This document shows, in pieces, positions 42,801-54,239 of a stretch of 64,000 bases of DNA. Position numbers and translations under genes: made by a program. The stretch is from Spisula solida (Eukaryota > Mollusca > Bivalvia > Venerida > Mactridae), in the NCBI GenBank assembly GCA_947247005.1, contig OX365953.1, forward strand, positions 4,221,001-4,285,000, written 5' to 3'. The notes under the pieces are model-generated. The model did no database searches, was not told the DNA's origin, and saw nothing but the letters and a program-made list of their open reading frames with translations. How positions within the stretch are numbered: the first letter of the stretch is position 1; the number at the start of each line of letters is the position of its first letter.

Positions 42801-43390
42801 GGATGGATGGAGGGGTGGGATGGAGAGCTAGGGGAATGGGATTAATGTGATTGGTTGGATGGATGAACACAAAACGTTCAGGCCCTCCTGTTATATTTTC
42901 ATTCACGTCTTCAAACAGCATATTTTCAGTTATATAAACCGAATGCATATAAGCAAATAGGGAATTATTGTGGCCTCTCACATTTCTGAATGATTATTAG
43001 CGTTTCTAAGTAGTGTTGTTTCCATTAGTCGATGTCATCGTTTATCATTTAAATAATATAACCAGTCCTACGTTTTATTTGTCTTACTATTAACCATTAT
43101 GGACATAAATATGTGTTTATACTATTATCTGACAATGATACATGCAACCACGTAAAACCTTTACTATGCCAACATGATTTGCGCGTGTTTTTAGTCACTT
43201 TGTCAGTAAAACACCGAATTATTTCATACTTTCAGGCTGTCAGGTATCACCAAACTGTCTGATTTACGTACCGTGTGAGGGATGCACCAATTTCGACAGT
43301 CAAAAATGCGAGGGAAGTAGTAAGACAGCCATATGTCTTCGGGGCCGATGGTCCGTAACCTATCGCAAACAGATTTACAGTAAAAAATGA
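33662..43390 (+). CDS. tyrosinase copy B with RGD / adhesive-type tandem repeats
   Basis: Spliced exons: 33662-33800, 34686-34930, 36119-36231, 40433-42675, 43236-43390, plus a two-codon start exon upstream (candidate 30650-30655); about 966 residues. Signal peptide as in copy A (AIA then EV). CuA ligands H144, H153, H162; CuB H275-x3-H279 and HH 301-302, all intact, so it should form DOPA and quinones outside the cell. RYKRQ at 95-99 fits a furin-type site. The catalytic domain, Cys cluster and C-terminal domain follow copy A closely by eye. Residues 704-895 are eight 24-residue repeats, units 2-8 with RGD, most with AKPNYP[EK]QYR; the last exon has the same six-Cys spacing as A. AATAAA lies at 43434. 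Likely a paralogue by tandem duplication; the tail suggests matrix or adhesive function, which is inference. Confidence 0.93.
33791..34170. repeat. 37-bp minisatellite spanning the exon 2 donor of copy B
   Basis: About ten units of AAAACACAGGTCAGACTG followed by TTTGTTTTGTTATACTATC. The first unit overlaps the end of exon 2, and each later unit recreates the exon end and its GT. Since 37 is not a multiple of three and the unit has no stop in any frame, all three frames stay open through the array. This explains the long repetitive hypothetical proteins here. Confidence 0.95.
34246..34330 (+). mobile_element. miniature element, family M2, copy 4 (truncated)
   Basis: Starts CGCTGGCTTAGAATGAAAAG and continues TACTTACGACCTTATTAGAA then CATGCATATTTGAAAT as in the full copies, then similarity is lost. 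Confidence 0.6.
34686..34930 (+). CDS. copy B exon 3: N-terminal helical segment
   Basis: Acceptor TTTTTCAG, donor GTAAGT; 245 bp, phase 1 to 0. Encodes GQLVFWTSLQQYVSKFA, then NKTRYKRQAPLRLRKEIRS and FNAVNAAKNDR. RYKR before Gln is the furin-type context. Two residues shorter than A and C. Confidence 0.93.
35414..35770 (+). mobile_element. dispersed element, family D, copy 2
   Basis: Begins near AAAGTCCCATTATGCCTTAA and ends ATAATGTGACTTTAAT. Terminal AAAGTCCC/GACTTTAA phrases and internal AGGGGAGCAACTCTTGC. Matches 17985-18385 in reverse. In intron 3 of copy B. Confidence 0.65.
36119..36231 (+). CDS. copy B exon 4: CuA site
   Basis: Acceptor TTTTCACAG, donor GTAAGA; 113 bp. Encodes RFH (H144), GHFGPAF (H153), SWHRIYLY (H162). 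Same length and phase as copy A exon 4. Confidence 0.94.
36280..36735. mobile_element. foldback element, family E, copy 1 (degenerate)
   Basis: Related along its length to 62892-63483: GGCCCCGTTATTTTCCT, TATGTCATGTTTAGTCAAAA, AAAACCTTCTAAAAACACGA, and mirrored GAAAGGTTTTTCGTCATGA. Intron 4 of copy B. Confidence 0.6.
36738..37850 (+). mobile_element. dispersed element, family D, copy 3, split by an insertion
   Basis: 36738-37028 matches the first part of the family (ATAAGGCCTTAATATAACTG, AAGGGAAGCAACTCTTAAG, GGCATACTATTTCGACA). The end (CTACTGGATGATTGGAAAAA then GGGAGAGATAATGTGGTTT) resumes only at about 37780. About 740 bp of the repeat described at 37040-37740 lies between. Confidence 0.6.
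37040..37740 (+). repeat. 160-bp tandem repeat rich in TCAAGGTCA
   Basis: Three to four units of about 160 bp with CGTGTCCGTTCCATAACTTT, GAATTGCATGAAACTCATAC and TTCAAGGTCAAGGTCAC. TCAAGGTCA is the core of NR5A/ERR-type nuclear receptor half-sites and occurs two to three times per unit. The left edge is a GTCCGTCCG-type stretch at 37098-37130. Most likely a transposon-derived segment; any regulatory role is inference. Confidence 0.75.
37850..38430. mobile_element. foldback element, family E, partial arms
   Basis: 37850-37962 matches the right end of family E (GGAACATGCATTTTTATTTT, CACAGGGCCAAATTAAGTCA). 38190-38428 matches the left half (GGCTAAATTTGGCCCCGTGT, ATATGTCATATTTAGCAAAA, GTAAAACCTTCCGAAGAAG). 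Unrelated sequence lies between. Confidence 0.55.
38802..40035 (+). mobile_element. decayed Tc1-like transposon in intron 4 of copy B
   Basis: Terminal inverted repeats TACACTTGACGAATGTTCTA and TAGAACATTCGACTAGTGTA, flanked by TA on both sides; 1234 bp. Remnants of one transposase are on the plus strand. About 39108-39172 encodes AIGMLETGMSIRRV, like the N-terminal helix-turn-helix of the family. 39609-39833 encodes WPPCSPDLKPIEYVCDEFGR, containing the last catalytic Glu of the DDE motif, and ends in GHTRY and a stop, as these transposases do. One internal stop and loss of the middle make it dead. Confidence 0.85.
39609..39833 (+). pseudogene. Tc1-like transposase C-terminal remnant
   Basis: 75 codons including one in-frame TAG after RRQHQTV, ending GHTRY-stop. 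SPDLKPIEY is the conserved block around the third catalytic acid. The N-terminal remnant is about 440 bp upstream, so the central catalytic region with the first two Asp is deleted or unrecognisable. Confidence 0.85.
40433..42675 (+). CDS. copy B exon 5: CuB, C-terminal domain and RGD repeat tail
   Basis: Acceptor TTTCTTTCACAG, donor GTAAGT; 2243 bp against 1742 in copy A. Encodes VPYWASVLDD, EEHHGGPH, DPIFFSHHAYIDYIW, the Cys cluster CPCDRPYLFCERGVC and a KPPPPPPVHQ linker. The domain with NIVSYGLNFDGYAEDY and CEYGDTWIWD follows. The repeat tail then runs 42039-42614. The frame is open throughout and reading-frame conserved with copy A outside the repeats. Confidence 0.95.
42039..42614 (+). 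repeat. eight in-frame 72-bp repeats (24 residues, RGD and AKPxYPxQYR)
   Basis: Units start N-R-G-D-Q-S-L-A-K-P and end in PTPDSS or PTADFS. Unit 1 has NQGG instead of NRGD; units 2-8 have RGD (seven in all). From unit 3 on, types with QYRAPTADFS and with QYRAPTPDSS alternate, so the recent unit of growth is a 144-bp dimer. Seven extra units (504 bp) account for the 501-bp difference from exon 5 of copy A. Confidence 0.97.
43236..43390 (+). CDS. copy B exon 6: six-cysteine C terminus
   Basis: Acceptor TACTTTCAG, stop TGA 43388-43390. Spacing C-x5-C-x5-C-x2-C-x7-C-x8-C as in copy A, preceded by one extra Cys made by the split codon. Ends in RKQIYSKK. Confidence 0.92.
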
Positions 43391-43433
43391 AACCAATATT
43401 GAATAATGCTTTGGAGTCTATATCACTGTTGAC

Positions 43434-43439
43434 AATAAA
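43434..43439 (+). promoter_or_regulatory. polyadenylation signal of copy B
   Basis: AATAAA 44 bases after the stop codon, followed by a T-rich stretch about 15-30 bases on (CTTAATTTCCTCTTT). Confidence 0.7.
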
Positions 43440-43444
43440 GTTTA

Positions 43445-44555
43445 TCAAAATGACTTAATTTCCTCTTTACTACTGTTTCCAACCGACGTTTCATAGCGTT
43501 TCTTTCAATCTGGTTACCCAACGAATGTCTGTATTTGATCGTGTACGGAAACTGACCGATTATCGCACAATGAACTAGGAAGCTTAATAGCGAAAGTAAA
43601 GGAATTCACAAGCAGTTCGTTGCAAAGTTGAAAGATTATAACCTTACTCAAAACATCATGAAAGTGACTATAATCCAACAGTTTTCGAAGTTTGAAAATC
43701 ACATTACCAGGTTGAAACAGAACCTGTTATAATATAGACTTTAGATTATTTACCATATTTAGAAATGAGATAAATATTAGCACAAGCTTAACGAAGGTTA
43801 TGGAAACGGAAACTGTCTTGGGGTATTTTAATAGTAATACATGCAAAGATTTCGAGTGTTAAAATCTTTAACCAGGGAACAAGCTGTTGTGAAACGGATT
43901 AATTGGGGAGTGTAAACACCATATAAAGTTGCCCGGGGAACATCAACATCCCGATGCGGGGTGTTTACAGTTTCGCAACTATACTCATCTCTATTGCCGT
44001 AAATCTTAAGTACTAACAATATCAAACAGTAAGATCTAGATCCAGGGGATGTGCGTGTGTATCAGATACATGAGCTTATTATGAGTATGTTCGTAAGGAT
44101 AAATGACAATGATCATCTGCAAAAATGAAATGATTATCAATATCTAAAATGTCATCAAGTGGTGAATTATAACATCCAAAATCATACGATTTACTTTCTG
44201 GTGACTGTCCTAGCATGAAATATCGTTTATAACCATACCGAAACTCATGCAGATCAGAGACAATATCGATAATATGTCTTAGTGTGGTAAATATAAAAAG
44301 AAAAACGAGTACTTCACAAACATCATTACAGGTCAACGTAGTACATTTATTCAACTAATCATAAGTAAATATGGCATTGTAATGGTTTTCATGCCAGAAA
44401 CGTAGGAGACTTCTGTATTGCTTGCAATTCTTAATGACTAGTTCATTACGTCATATCTCGATTTGTTCAATTACGTCATTTTACTAATTGAAAGTAGGTC
44501 ATACGACTATACGGGTCTTTCAACGTTTTAATACTGTTATTTAACTTTTGAGACT
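43445..44555. other. intergenic, nothing recognised
   Basis: Short AT-rich open frames only. No conserved exon or repeat recognised. Confidence 0.4.
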
Positions 44556-44559
44556 AAAG

Positions 44560-44815
44560 GCTGCTAAAACTATGTAGTTCAGCAGTTTTACTGTTGTAAC
44601 TAGGTCATTCAGCGTAGGCATTCCGCCTTTTGTTTGCTGAATCTTTTATACTGGGTCATTCAGCTAGTTATATTTATTATATTTTTCGACAGCTTGGACT
44701 TGGGCGAATCTGCGCTTGTTTAGTTGGGCATTGTGCTTTGTGTTTTTTAATGTTTTCTGTGCTCGGCTGGTTAAGTTGAGTGCTGCCTTCCATGTCTGAC
44801 TTAATAAAATCTTTT
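44560..44815 (+). repeat. LINE 3'UTR-related dispersed repeat
   Basis: AAACTATGTAGTTCAGCAGT through GTGCTCGGCTGGTTAAGTTG and GACTTAATAAAATCTTTTTG. Same order as 33190-33440 and 48590-48835. Confidence 0.65.
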
Positions 44816-45774
44816 TGTTACCTTCCTAAAGTTTTCACCACAAGGGCTATACTTTTTTCTGCGATACAATCACGAGGCAATGCAGTCCTGCACATCAGTG
44901 GCATTTTAATTGAAATGAGTTATATGACAGACCAAGTAACGACTATAGAACACGATACTTAATTGCAAGAGGTGGGTAAGACAAAGTACATCTCGCCTTT
45001 AAACATAAACCACGGTCACTCAAAAACGATGTAGATAACGCTTATGAGAATTTATTATCAAGAGTGTACAACATGATTTATCAACCCATGTCCATTTAAA
45101 ACATATCATGAGACGAGTTACATTAGTTCAGTAGTTAAACGATCTCAAATTTATTCGTCAGGAACAAGTTAACCGCAGTCGGATATAAACGAATGCATCA
45201 GTGTAGCAATCATTTACTATTACCTCACTTTCTGACAATATCCTAAATTCAAAAGCTATACAGTGCGTCATTCGTGATGGAGGGCTTATATAGGCATGCT
45301 TCAATTATCATTTTCGTGGTCCGGAGATAGTGCGTATCTATGTCTTGCATCAGTTGTTTGGTCACGCAGCCCCTTCTGTATGCTTTAATACCTGACGTAT
45401 TGATGTACATCAAATAATATAACGCACATACAATTCAAAGCACATAGAAAGACCAATACACTGACACAAGACACAGACACGCATCATCCGGAACCCAAAA
45501 AGGATACTTGAAACAAGCCTTTATACAATATACCGATCTCAACAATGAATGACAAGCAGCATGTTTTTTAATTTAGCATATTGTCATAAAGGGGATCATT
45601 GTAACTGTCTACTACACTGAAGTAAAAATCTCCAATCACGTTAACGAAGAAATAATTTAGCATCCAGAGTAGTCTGGAGAATGAAGATAATAAGACTTTC
45701 CACAACAGGTTATATTTTGCCCAAGGAAATGTGTATATACTCGTAGACTACATAGACTTTGTCAACGTAAAAAG

Positions 45775-46300
45775 AAAATGACAAGTCGGACAGGGGAGGC
45801 AACACGCTGCACAATCACATTACGTATCCCGCTTTATCGCTTCATCTGAGTTTCGACCGAGCGTTACATCGGTTTTCAGTTCCTTCAGAGCCATATGAAA
45901 ACTTAACAAGTCTCTGAGGAACTGAGAAGCGGTGTATCAGAATGTTTACCGTGACAAAAGACACAACAAACTTAGCAAGTATACACGGCACGAGGACAAC
46001 CACAGTAATGCGGCAGATACATGAAACTGAAGAGCTGCAACGCAACCTACTACAACAGTCTGTCATCCCAGTCAGTCATCCATAACCAGTGACATAGCCA
46101 GAAGACAGGAACGAACGATTTACAACACACCACAAGCACAGCATACATTACAACACCAAACTCAAACAGCAGGCCTTTTTGAAAGAAATAAAGCCGCCTT
46201 GTGTTAGACTTCTATAGTTGCAAAATACCGCGCACGACAATTTAACAAAAATGCAGTGACAATAATATTTTTGTACTTTTCTTTATTATTTTTATTCATA
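45775..46300 (-). mobile_element. LINE 3' untranslated fragment
   Basis: On the minus strand, matches the LINE remnant at 18655-19015: CCTCCCCTGTCCGACTT at one end, and TTAAATTGTC / ACTATAGAAGTCTAACACAA then GGCGGCTTT at the other. Coding sequence is absent. Confidence 0.5.
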
Positions 46301-46846
46301 AAGTGGACAATACATACATAAAAGAAAGAATACCATCTATAGTGATTCCACCTTGGTACGGACAGTGGCAAAATAATGTCACTGTGGGCATGAGGAGTGT
46401 TCCAACAAGCGGTTTATACTGAATGTGAAGATAAACGGGAAGCACATAAAATAGGTTGTAATGGCGTAGTAACAATCACTTACCTTCTGTCCCTATTCAA
46501 TTCAAGTAAGATAATTCAATAGTCATTTCCATAAAAACTAAATGCACATTCAGGAACAATGATCATGGAATATTACTCCCATTTAACAGAACAATTGTGA
46601 AAATATTAACATTATGCGTTCAACACAGACACATATTTTCATCGATGCTTTAAAATTGACATATACTTTTACATATGCCAATAATCAGTTACGTCACTAC
46701 ATATAGCAGCAAACATGTACTATATAGTCCGTGTCATAATAAGTAGTTCATGTCATGCTATCATTATCCACAAGGAATTGTCGCGTATTGATTGGTTGGC
46801 TATTTCGGCGGGAATAGACAGGTTTATATATGCGTCAATACATTTC

Positions 46847-47086
46847 GCTGGCTAAGAATTAGAAGTTACTACTTACGACATTATAAGACTCGTGTATATT
46901 TGAAATCTGTATCTCAAGGCGCTTCTTATGAGCATTTTGGGCATGAAAATCGTAAGTGGTCACGTTGACCAAACTGAAGTTTAAAAAGCTTGTTTTTTCA
47001 TAAGTTAAGAGTAGGTTTCAGACAGTTTTTGCTTGTTTTCTCAAAATATTGAGTTTGTACTTACAACCTTCTAATTCTAAGTCAGC
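46847..47086 (+). mobile_element. miniature element, family M2, copy 5
   Basis: Ends GCTGGCTAAGAATTAGAAG and CTTCTAATTCTAAGTCAGC are inverted repeats of 19 bp with one mismatch. Interior as in 30699-30936. The best preserved copy in the window. Confidence 0.8.
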
Positions 47087-47089
47087 GAT

Positions 47090-48585
47090 TTGTACATACT
47101 CAATATCATTTAAACTGTGGTTTGTCATGTTTCTTTTCTTTTTACTGCTTAGTTATGTACTCACCTTTTACCTACACATAACTCTGTATTATTATGAATT
47201 TTGTATACTCATATTTTATTAGGCGTATTGGAGTAGGAGAAGTTCTTTTAATAAGGTACTGTCCAAACAGCTAAAATTTAACCAATCGAATTAAAGTTTA
47301 TGGATTATATTGGTCTTCTTTTGCAACACGAACTTAAAGACCTATATTTGTCCTTCTTTATTTCTGGACCAGAACTTTATAGCAAAATATCAACAAATGT
47401 AAGCATCACTTAGATTGCCGTTATGGTAATTTTACATACATGTACAATCTCAGTCCATATAAGGTGGATGAAATTAACACGATTTACTCAAAAAAAGCAT
47501 GTGAAATATTCACAATTATTTAAAAAGCATACGGATACTCTCTAGCAGGGTGTTTTCCGGAAAAAATATCATAACGGCAATCTAATGGCTGCTTACATTT
47601 GTTGATATTTTTGAATATCTACTATCGTTGTGAAGTTACAAAGGGCAATAACTCTTCCAATATTATTCCAATATAGAGAGAGTTATATAACTTGCCATAA
47701 AATTGCGTATTGTTGTTGTGAGCTTATGTTGGAAGTTTGAAGTCAATACCTATAATGGTTTCAAGTTATTAAGAAAAAACTTGAAAAATGTGGACGGACG
47801 GACGGACGGACGGACAGACGGACAGGGTGATTACTATAGGGCACAAAAAAAAAATTCGCGGGGCCCTAATAACACATGGCTGCTCGGGTGACAGTAAATA
47901 ATACCAACCATTGAATAGACCTCGGGTGATTTAACTATTCTCGGGTAGGTATTATATACTATCACCCTCGCAGCCATCTGTTATTTACATAATAGGGTGC
48001 AATACTGGTAGATATCTTATAAATTAAAGACCACATGCTGAGAAAATATAGATACAATGTTGTTGGACCAGTGCCATAACCTAGGTCTTTAATGAATCGA
48101 GAGAATTGCTTCCCAGTCTTATCTCGGTAATTTACGGATTTTAATGGACTGTAAAATCGTCAAAAACATGTTCCAAACAAGCGTGGTAAGGTCGGGGTGC
48201 TTCCTGACCTACGCGATTCCACCACGACTCTACCATGTTAACAAAGATCCTCTCCCGTTTGACCACGACTGTTCCACGATTGGTCCCGATTTGGACCAAT
48301 TCAATATTGTAGTAGAAGCGGGGCCCAAGGGTGAACGCCCCATTATAACCTGGGATTACTAATTATTTATGGTGGGTCATTCGGCTTGGGGGCATTCGGC
48401 TTATTAGAGCTGGATCGTTATACTGGCGCGCTTGGCATATTCAGGCGTGCCGTCTGACTGACCAGTACGTTGGGCTTGTTGAAACTGGGTTATCCGGCTG
48501 GGCGTTGAACTTTTATATTGCTGAAACTAGGGCATTTAGCTGAAACCTTGACATTGAGCTTTTTTATTCTTTTTCTACTTTTTAG
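47090..48585. other. intergenic with a (GGAC)n tract
   Basis: 47790-47826 is GGACGGACGGACGGACGGAC-type sequence followed by AGGGTGATTACTATAGGGC. It resembles the tail of a dispersed element also seen at 56610-56685. The rest, including a short frame at 48144-48362, has no recognised match. Confidence 0.4.
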
Positions 48586-48589
48586 AACT

Positions 48590-48835
48590 TCTGACAGCTA
48601 AAACTAGGTATTACAGCCATTTTACTGTTGAAACTAGATCATTCAGCTTGGGCATTTATTTTTTGGATTTGTGAAACTGTTTCTTTTAGAATTTCGACAG
48701 TTTGAACATGGGAGGATCATAACTTGTATAGTTGGGGCAGGGCATTGTGCCTTGTATGTTTTTATGTTTCTGTGCTCGGCTGGTTAAGCTGAGTGTTACC
48801 TTCCCTGTCTGACTTAAATATTATCTTCTTGTAAT
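48590..48835 (+). repeat. LINE 3'UTR-related dispersed repeat
   Basis: GCTAAAACTAGGTATTACAG to GACTTAAATATTATCTTCTT. The best full-length partner of 33190-33440. Confidence 0.65.
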
Positions 48836-50234
48836 TATCTCCCTTTCTATAATTTTAAGATTACATTTTGTCCAGAGCATAACTCAAAAACTATTTGAGA
48901 TATTGACCACAAGCACATGGTGTTGTCAATTTAAAAAACCTTATGTATTAGTATGAAAAAAAATCCGAGTACCATCTTAAATACCAGAAGGTCGCTCAGC
49001 TGACATATTTTCAAGCAACAAAAGTAGAAATATTCACGTATCGATTTTACCGGTACCCCGACTACGCGTTCTGATACGCTTACGCGCCGGGAACCAAACA
49101 CTTTGAACACAATTGCTCGGCGCTATTTATACAGTCCGCCAAAACTTGTTGACAGTTGAGGACGGTTGATTAATGTTTACGAATCAAAAATACAAAGTTT
49201 TTATCCATATTCTATCCTAATTGTGTTAAAAAAACTATTCAATTTATTGACTTGAAACGTATTAGTAGATTGCATCTAGGAGAAGTGCTGTGACTAAGAA
49301 ACTTAACTCAAGCTGGTACCATTATTGAATTATTTCCATTTAACCAAATCAGTTATGATATTTCCCTTGAAGTTATTTCTTAATATTTTCTTTCTATTAA
49401 ACTCTGCACGTTCCATCATTTTATTCATTATCTCTATTTATTTAATTTCCCTAACATATTTTCCTTCTGTTATATCTAGTCCTGTTTCTATAAAACATCG
49501 GTTAGTTACAAACATATATAGCGGGGATGGCCATGTGAACATGGCTCTTGTTTCATTTTAAATTCGTTTTATTAATATAACTGTTTTGATTAGTCCAAAG
49601 GGTAAAAGCAATATATGTCGAACACACTTGAACTTGATCAAAAATCGTTTTTGAACAAAAAAATGTAACGGAATGCCTAATTTTTTCCCGGAGTTAAATT
49701 ATGCATATATACTCAGTAACTTTTCTAAGTCCACACGTATATTTTTGATGATAACTTAGTCAATCATGTAGATATCACAATGACATTTGGCTAAAACATG
49801 CGTGGGTTATCGCTGTGGAGAATTGACCATAAAAATCGAGTTTGCTATACATTTACTGAATGAAAACAATCTGAACATATCAACTAAAGAAGGTTAAGTC
49901 ACAAATACAGATTTTGATATCTTAGATGACCATCGTGTAGTCTGATTTTTCTACTGGCAGTCACAGACGAAACTCGGAAGCATGGGTAAGTGAATTAACT
50001 CGTTGAATTTTACTGTCTGGACGCTTTTAGTGGTAGCACGTCTCTGAAGTAGCCCGATTTTACGTCATAACGCCACTTGAATTACAAACTCTCTCGCAAC
50101 CAGCATTGTACAACAGACAAACAATAAGTTTACCTATAATAAAACACTCATAGGCATGGATACGTTGTAAATCAATCAGTCGGTGATGTTTTTTCTGACA
50201 TCGTCTGACGTATAACTGTGATATTAGTTATACG

Positions 50235-51762
50235 TCGGTGCTTGCCCACATATTCAGCTTATCTCTTGAAAGCGGCCTTGTACCAAGCGATTGGAAAAAA
50301 GCCACAGTAGCCCCTGTTTTTAAAAAGGGTCTCAAATCAAAACCTAGTAATTACCGCCCAATTTCCCTTACCTGCATAGCCTCTAAACTCCTTGAACATA
50401 TTGTTGTCTCCAACCTCATGACCTACTTTGACGAACATAAACTCCTCAGTGAGTTTCAGCATGGTTTCAGATCAGGTCACAGCTGTGAGACCCAACTAAT
50501 TAACTTTACTAAGGACTTGTTCAATAACACCGAACAGGGCAAACAGACAGATGTTGCCGTCATGGACTTCTCCAAGGCATTCGATAAAGTCGATCACAGT
50601 AAACTAATACACAAACTGGAATGCCTTGGAGTTAATCCCCAAATCACCGGCTGGGTCAAATCCTTTCTGTCAAATAGATCCCAGAAAGTTGCCGTCGACG
50701 GTCAACTTTCCAGCGAGCTCCCGGTACTATCCGGAGTACCGCAGGGATCCGTCCTGGGACCTTGTCTATTCTTGGCCTACATTAATGACCTGCCCGACTC
50801 TGTCAAGTCCAATGCAAGAATGTTTGCAGACGACACTATTATATATCTCACAATAAACTCCATGTCAGACAGCCTATCCCTTCAGCAAGACCTTGCCAGC
50901 CTTGAAGTCTGGGGAAAAACCTGGTCCATGGAGTTTAACCCGGACAAATGTGAGATACTACGCATCTCCAGAAAGAAACAACCGACGACTTTCCCTTACA
51001 AACTCCACAACACTGAACTAAAAACTTGTGACGAAGCAAAATATTTAGGTGTAACAATATCAAAAGATTTAAATTGGTCTAAACACATTAATAATGTAAC
51101 ATCTAAAGCAACCTCCTCTCTCCGCTTCATACAACGTAACGTAAAACCAAAAAGTAAAAATTGCTGCTTACAACACATACGTCCGACCACAACTTGAATA
51201 CAGTTCTAGTATCTGGCATCCCTGGCAAAAAAATCTTTCTAACAAAATCGAAAAAGTCCAAAGGTCCGCAGCCAGGTATGTAATGAATGACTACCACTAC
51301 ACCAGCAGTGTAACACAGATGTTAAATTCTCTTGAATGGAAAACCCTCCAACATAGACGATCCATCAACTCTCTCCTAATGTTTTATAAAATAAGGGCCC
51401 AAACAGTTGCAGTCGATTCATCTCATCTTATTCCAACCAGAAATCTCAATTACCTAATCCCTCAATCTCACACCCAATACTTCTCTAACTCCTTCTTCCC
51501 TAGGACTATCCGACTTTGGAACTCCCTCCCAACCTTGGTCAAATCCAGCCCCAGCCTAGATGTCTTTAGAGACCGGCTGGCGGCTGTAGAACTGTAAATG
51601 AACTGTCTATTTTAACTGTAACATACTGTATTTTATCTTTTACACTTTTAACACTTGTAACATACATATTTCTTTAATAACTGTTTTTCTCTGACAGCGC
51701 CACCCTGTAATAGTCGGCAATCGACGGTTGGGTGTATGATGTAGATGTAGATGTAGATGTAA
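50235..51762 (+). mobile_element. 5'-truncated LINE with reverse transcriptase (CR1/Jockey-like)
   Basis: Plus-strand frame from about 50238. It has VAPVFKKG, NYRPISLTCIASKLLE, FQHGFRSGHSCETQL, DFSKAFDKVDHSKL, SGVPQGSVLGP (catalytic-region block) and MFADDT (catalytic Asp pair), then the thumb. The frame is broken at about 51157 by one extra A in an A run. It resumes as YVRPQLEYSSSIWHPW and continues to a stop at 51595-51597. The 3' end is a (GATGTA)n tail at about 51738-51762. No endonuclease domain or 5' part remains. Its higher GC than the neighbourhood and nearly open frame indicate a young insertion. Confidence 0.92.
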
Positions 51763-51764
51763 AA

Positions 51765-54235
51765 TGTTTTTCATACGTGGCGAATCTTTAGACATAATTC
51801 GTAAGTGTTTTGAACAAATTCCGGGGATGGGTAACTGTGTGGAGGCAGCAAACACATTTACACACGTGTGTCTCTGATCGGATCGGGGAAACCACGTGTC
51901 ATACGGCCAGTTTATCATTATTATCTATTATATTATCTGCCACGTACACACTTCACTTGAGAAATTTTGTCGCGTCACTGTCTATAATAAAAAGGTTATT
52001 AATCAATGAAAATGAGGACTTAGCCAATGTGTAAAGTATAACTTCAAATACAATTAAGAAGGCGACTGGAAAGGAAGGCGGTATATGCATGTAAATAATC
52101 AAGTCGCTTACAAATTTTGACTGACATCTGATGATCCCCTTAATTTTAAGAGATGTTTAAATTTATGCAAACGTCCTACACGTACTTCAGAGACACAATA
52201 AATAGATCAATGTAGGAAACGCAGATTAACCATCACACGCATCAACTGTCATACATTTGATCGTGACTGCATCTTGGCATAGGGCGTGTCTCATTTGGTT
52301 GTACAAACAACTACTGATAGCGCAATATAATCGTATACTTATGTTATTGGACTTAATTGTGCATGCACCTACTAAAAAAGTGTACACTTTGAAATGAAAG
52401 GAGTATAATTAATAAGCATGTAGTTGGTATAAAGCACAGGGAGATTTTATATGCATACTTTCGCTATATAATTATATCCTTCAATTAAATTTTTAAAAAT
52501 TAGGTTATACTCATTGAAAAACGGAAAGCACACGTTTTATATCAAGAAAAACATAATATGAACTAATGCACAGCATATTTTTAGTGGACTATGTCAGTTG
52601 TCCTACATTATTCGTAACATGCTTATCTAGTACTGGATTTTTTGGTGATGCATAACTTCACAAAAAATTGTTTGGTTACGAAGTTACGAATCTGGAGCAA
52701 GCCGTTTCCAAAAGGCGCTACCGAGCGCTTTCCTACGTCTATGCAACCCATCGAAGCGGTTCGTTGCACAAGAAAGCGCTCGATAGCGGTTTGATACGAA
52801 ATATTGGGTACAAAGTAACGAAAGACGATACAAACCTGCTATCGTTTGTCAGTCCGAATGAAAATTTGTCAGCCCGATCAAAATGAAAATATATCTGTCT
52901 GTGGATAATACACGTTTTTCAATTTGTTTAATTCTAGGTCTATCATTCAGGGGTAACTAATTTAAAAATGAATAATTAGATATAAACACAGATAACAACT
53001 GATTTCAAATAGGCCTTATTTGATATTTTACCTTTTTTTAATGGGTTGCATGAGCATACCAGATAGTACTTTTGTTCAAAAGAAAAGGCTATTTTCATTT
53101 CAATTAATCATATTACGATTAAATATCAAACATCTTTAATCTTAATCACCTTTTTTGTTAAATAAACCCTGCAAATCGTCACAACATAAAAGAGATTTAG
53201 ACGGAAAATTACGGGTTTTATTGTATCCAATAACGACAACAACAACATTTAATTAGTTTTCTCGACCTTTATCCCGCGAATATTTTTTGACGATTTTGGA
53301 GGGATTTTTTATTATATCTCGGCGAGGAATTACGAAAATGCATTTGTTTTACTTTCTTTACAATAACCTACAACTACGATGTGGATTATCACCGTCCGGT
53401 CCAGATACATGTACGTAAATACCCGAAACGGACTTTAATTAATTGTATTGCAAACTTTGCGATGGGAAATAACCGAAACATGTGTCTTTTTTATTAGATT
53501 TTCTTTAGAATGGTTGATATTTCGCGCATATGAACGATTCCCGCTCGACTTACTTCGTTATCTTAGAGTAATCATGTGTCTCATAACAGTTTGTAGCATC
53601 GTTTATGCACTGAAAATGTTAAAATTTCCTTCCGAAGCGGGCAAAAAATGGCTGCCGTTTTTGTGTCCAAACATTTAGGAAATAGCCCTTCGCATATAAA
53701 AGATTGGTTGCATATAGCAACCATGGAAGACTGATAATTATTATCTTTTCTTTTCTAGACAGGGGCCTACGCTAGTTTTTGGAATATTTTTAAACATCAT
53801 TAAAAAATAAAAGAAAATTTATGAGCTGCCGAATATCGCATTTTAATTTTTTTTGTTATTCTATTGGCAGCCATTTTCTAGTATCTTTGCTTCAGTGCGG
53901 GATTTTAACACAAATTTTTTGATCCATTAGTGAATTCAAACTCTGACCAAATCACGTGACATGTGTTATCGTAAACCGGATCTTATCCGTTGGGCTTCGC
54001 CCAACGTATAGTCCGCTATAACCAAGTCCACTATATCAATGTTTGTAATGGCATTCACACGACAAACTCAGTATCTAGAGTGACTAGACGAATTCTTTTT
54101 AAACAAATTAAAGATAAAGCACGACCAACTTCTTGTTGGTTTTCTTCCACAATAATTGTTAAAGTTATCCACTATTATTATGTAAAAATGTACTAACAAT
54201 TCAGTTATAAATTTGTATACCAAAGAACTTACTTC
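51765..54235. other. intergenic, nothing recognised
   Basis: A perfect short hairpin CGTTGGG-CTTCG-CCCAACG lies at 53988-54006. Palindromic GCGCT motifs at about 52718-52780 lie in a short open frame (52668-52886) with no recognised product. Confidence 0.4.
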
Positions 54236-54239
54236 AAGA

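Noticed and set aside
48144..48362. Small coding gene of 72 codons
   Set aside because: No recognised domain, no splice or promoter support and no second copy; indistinguishable from chance.
52668..52886. Small coding gene of 72 codons
   Set aside because: The frame overlaps palindromic GCGCT-type repeat sequence related to 15800-15840 and has no recognised product.
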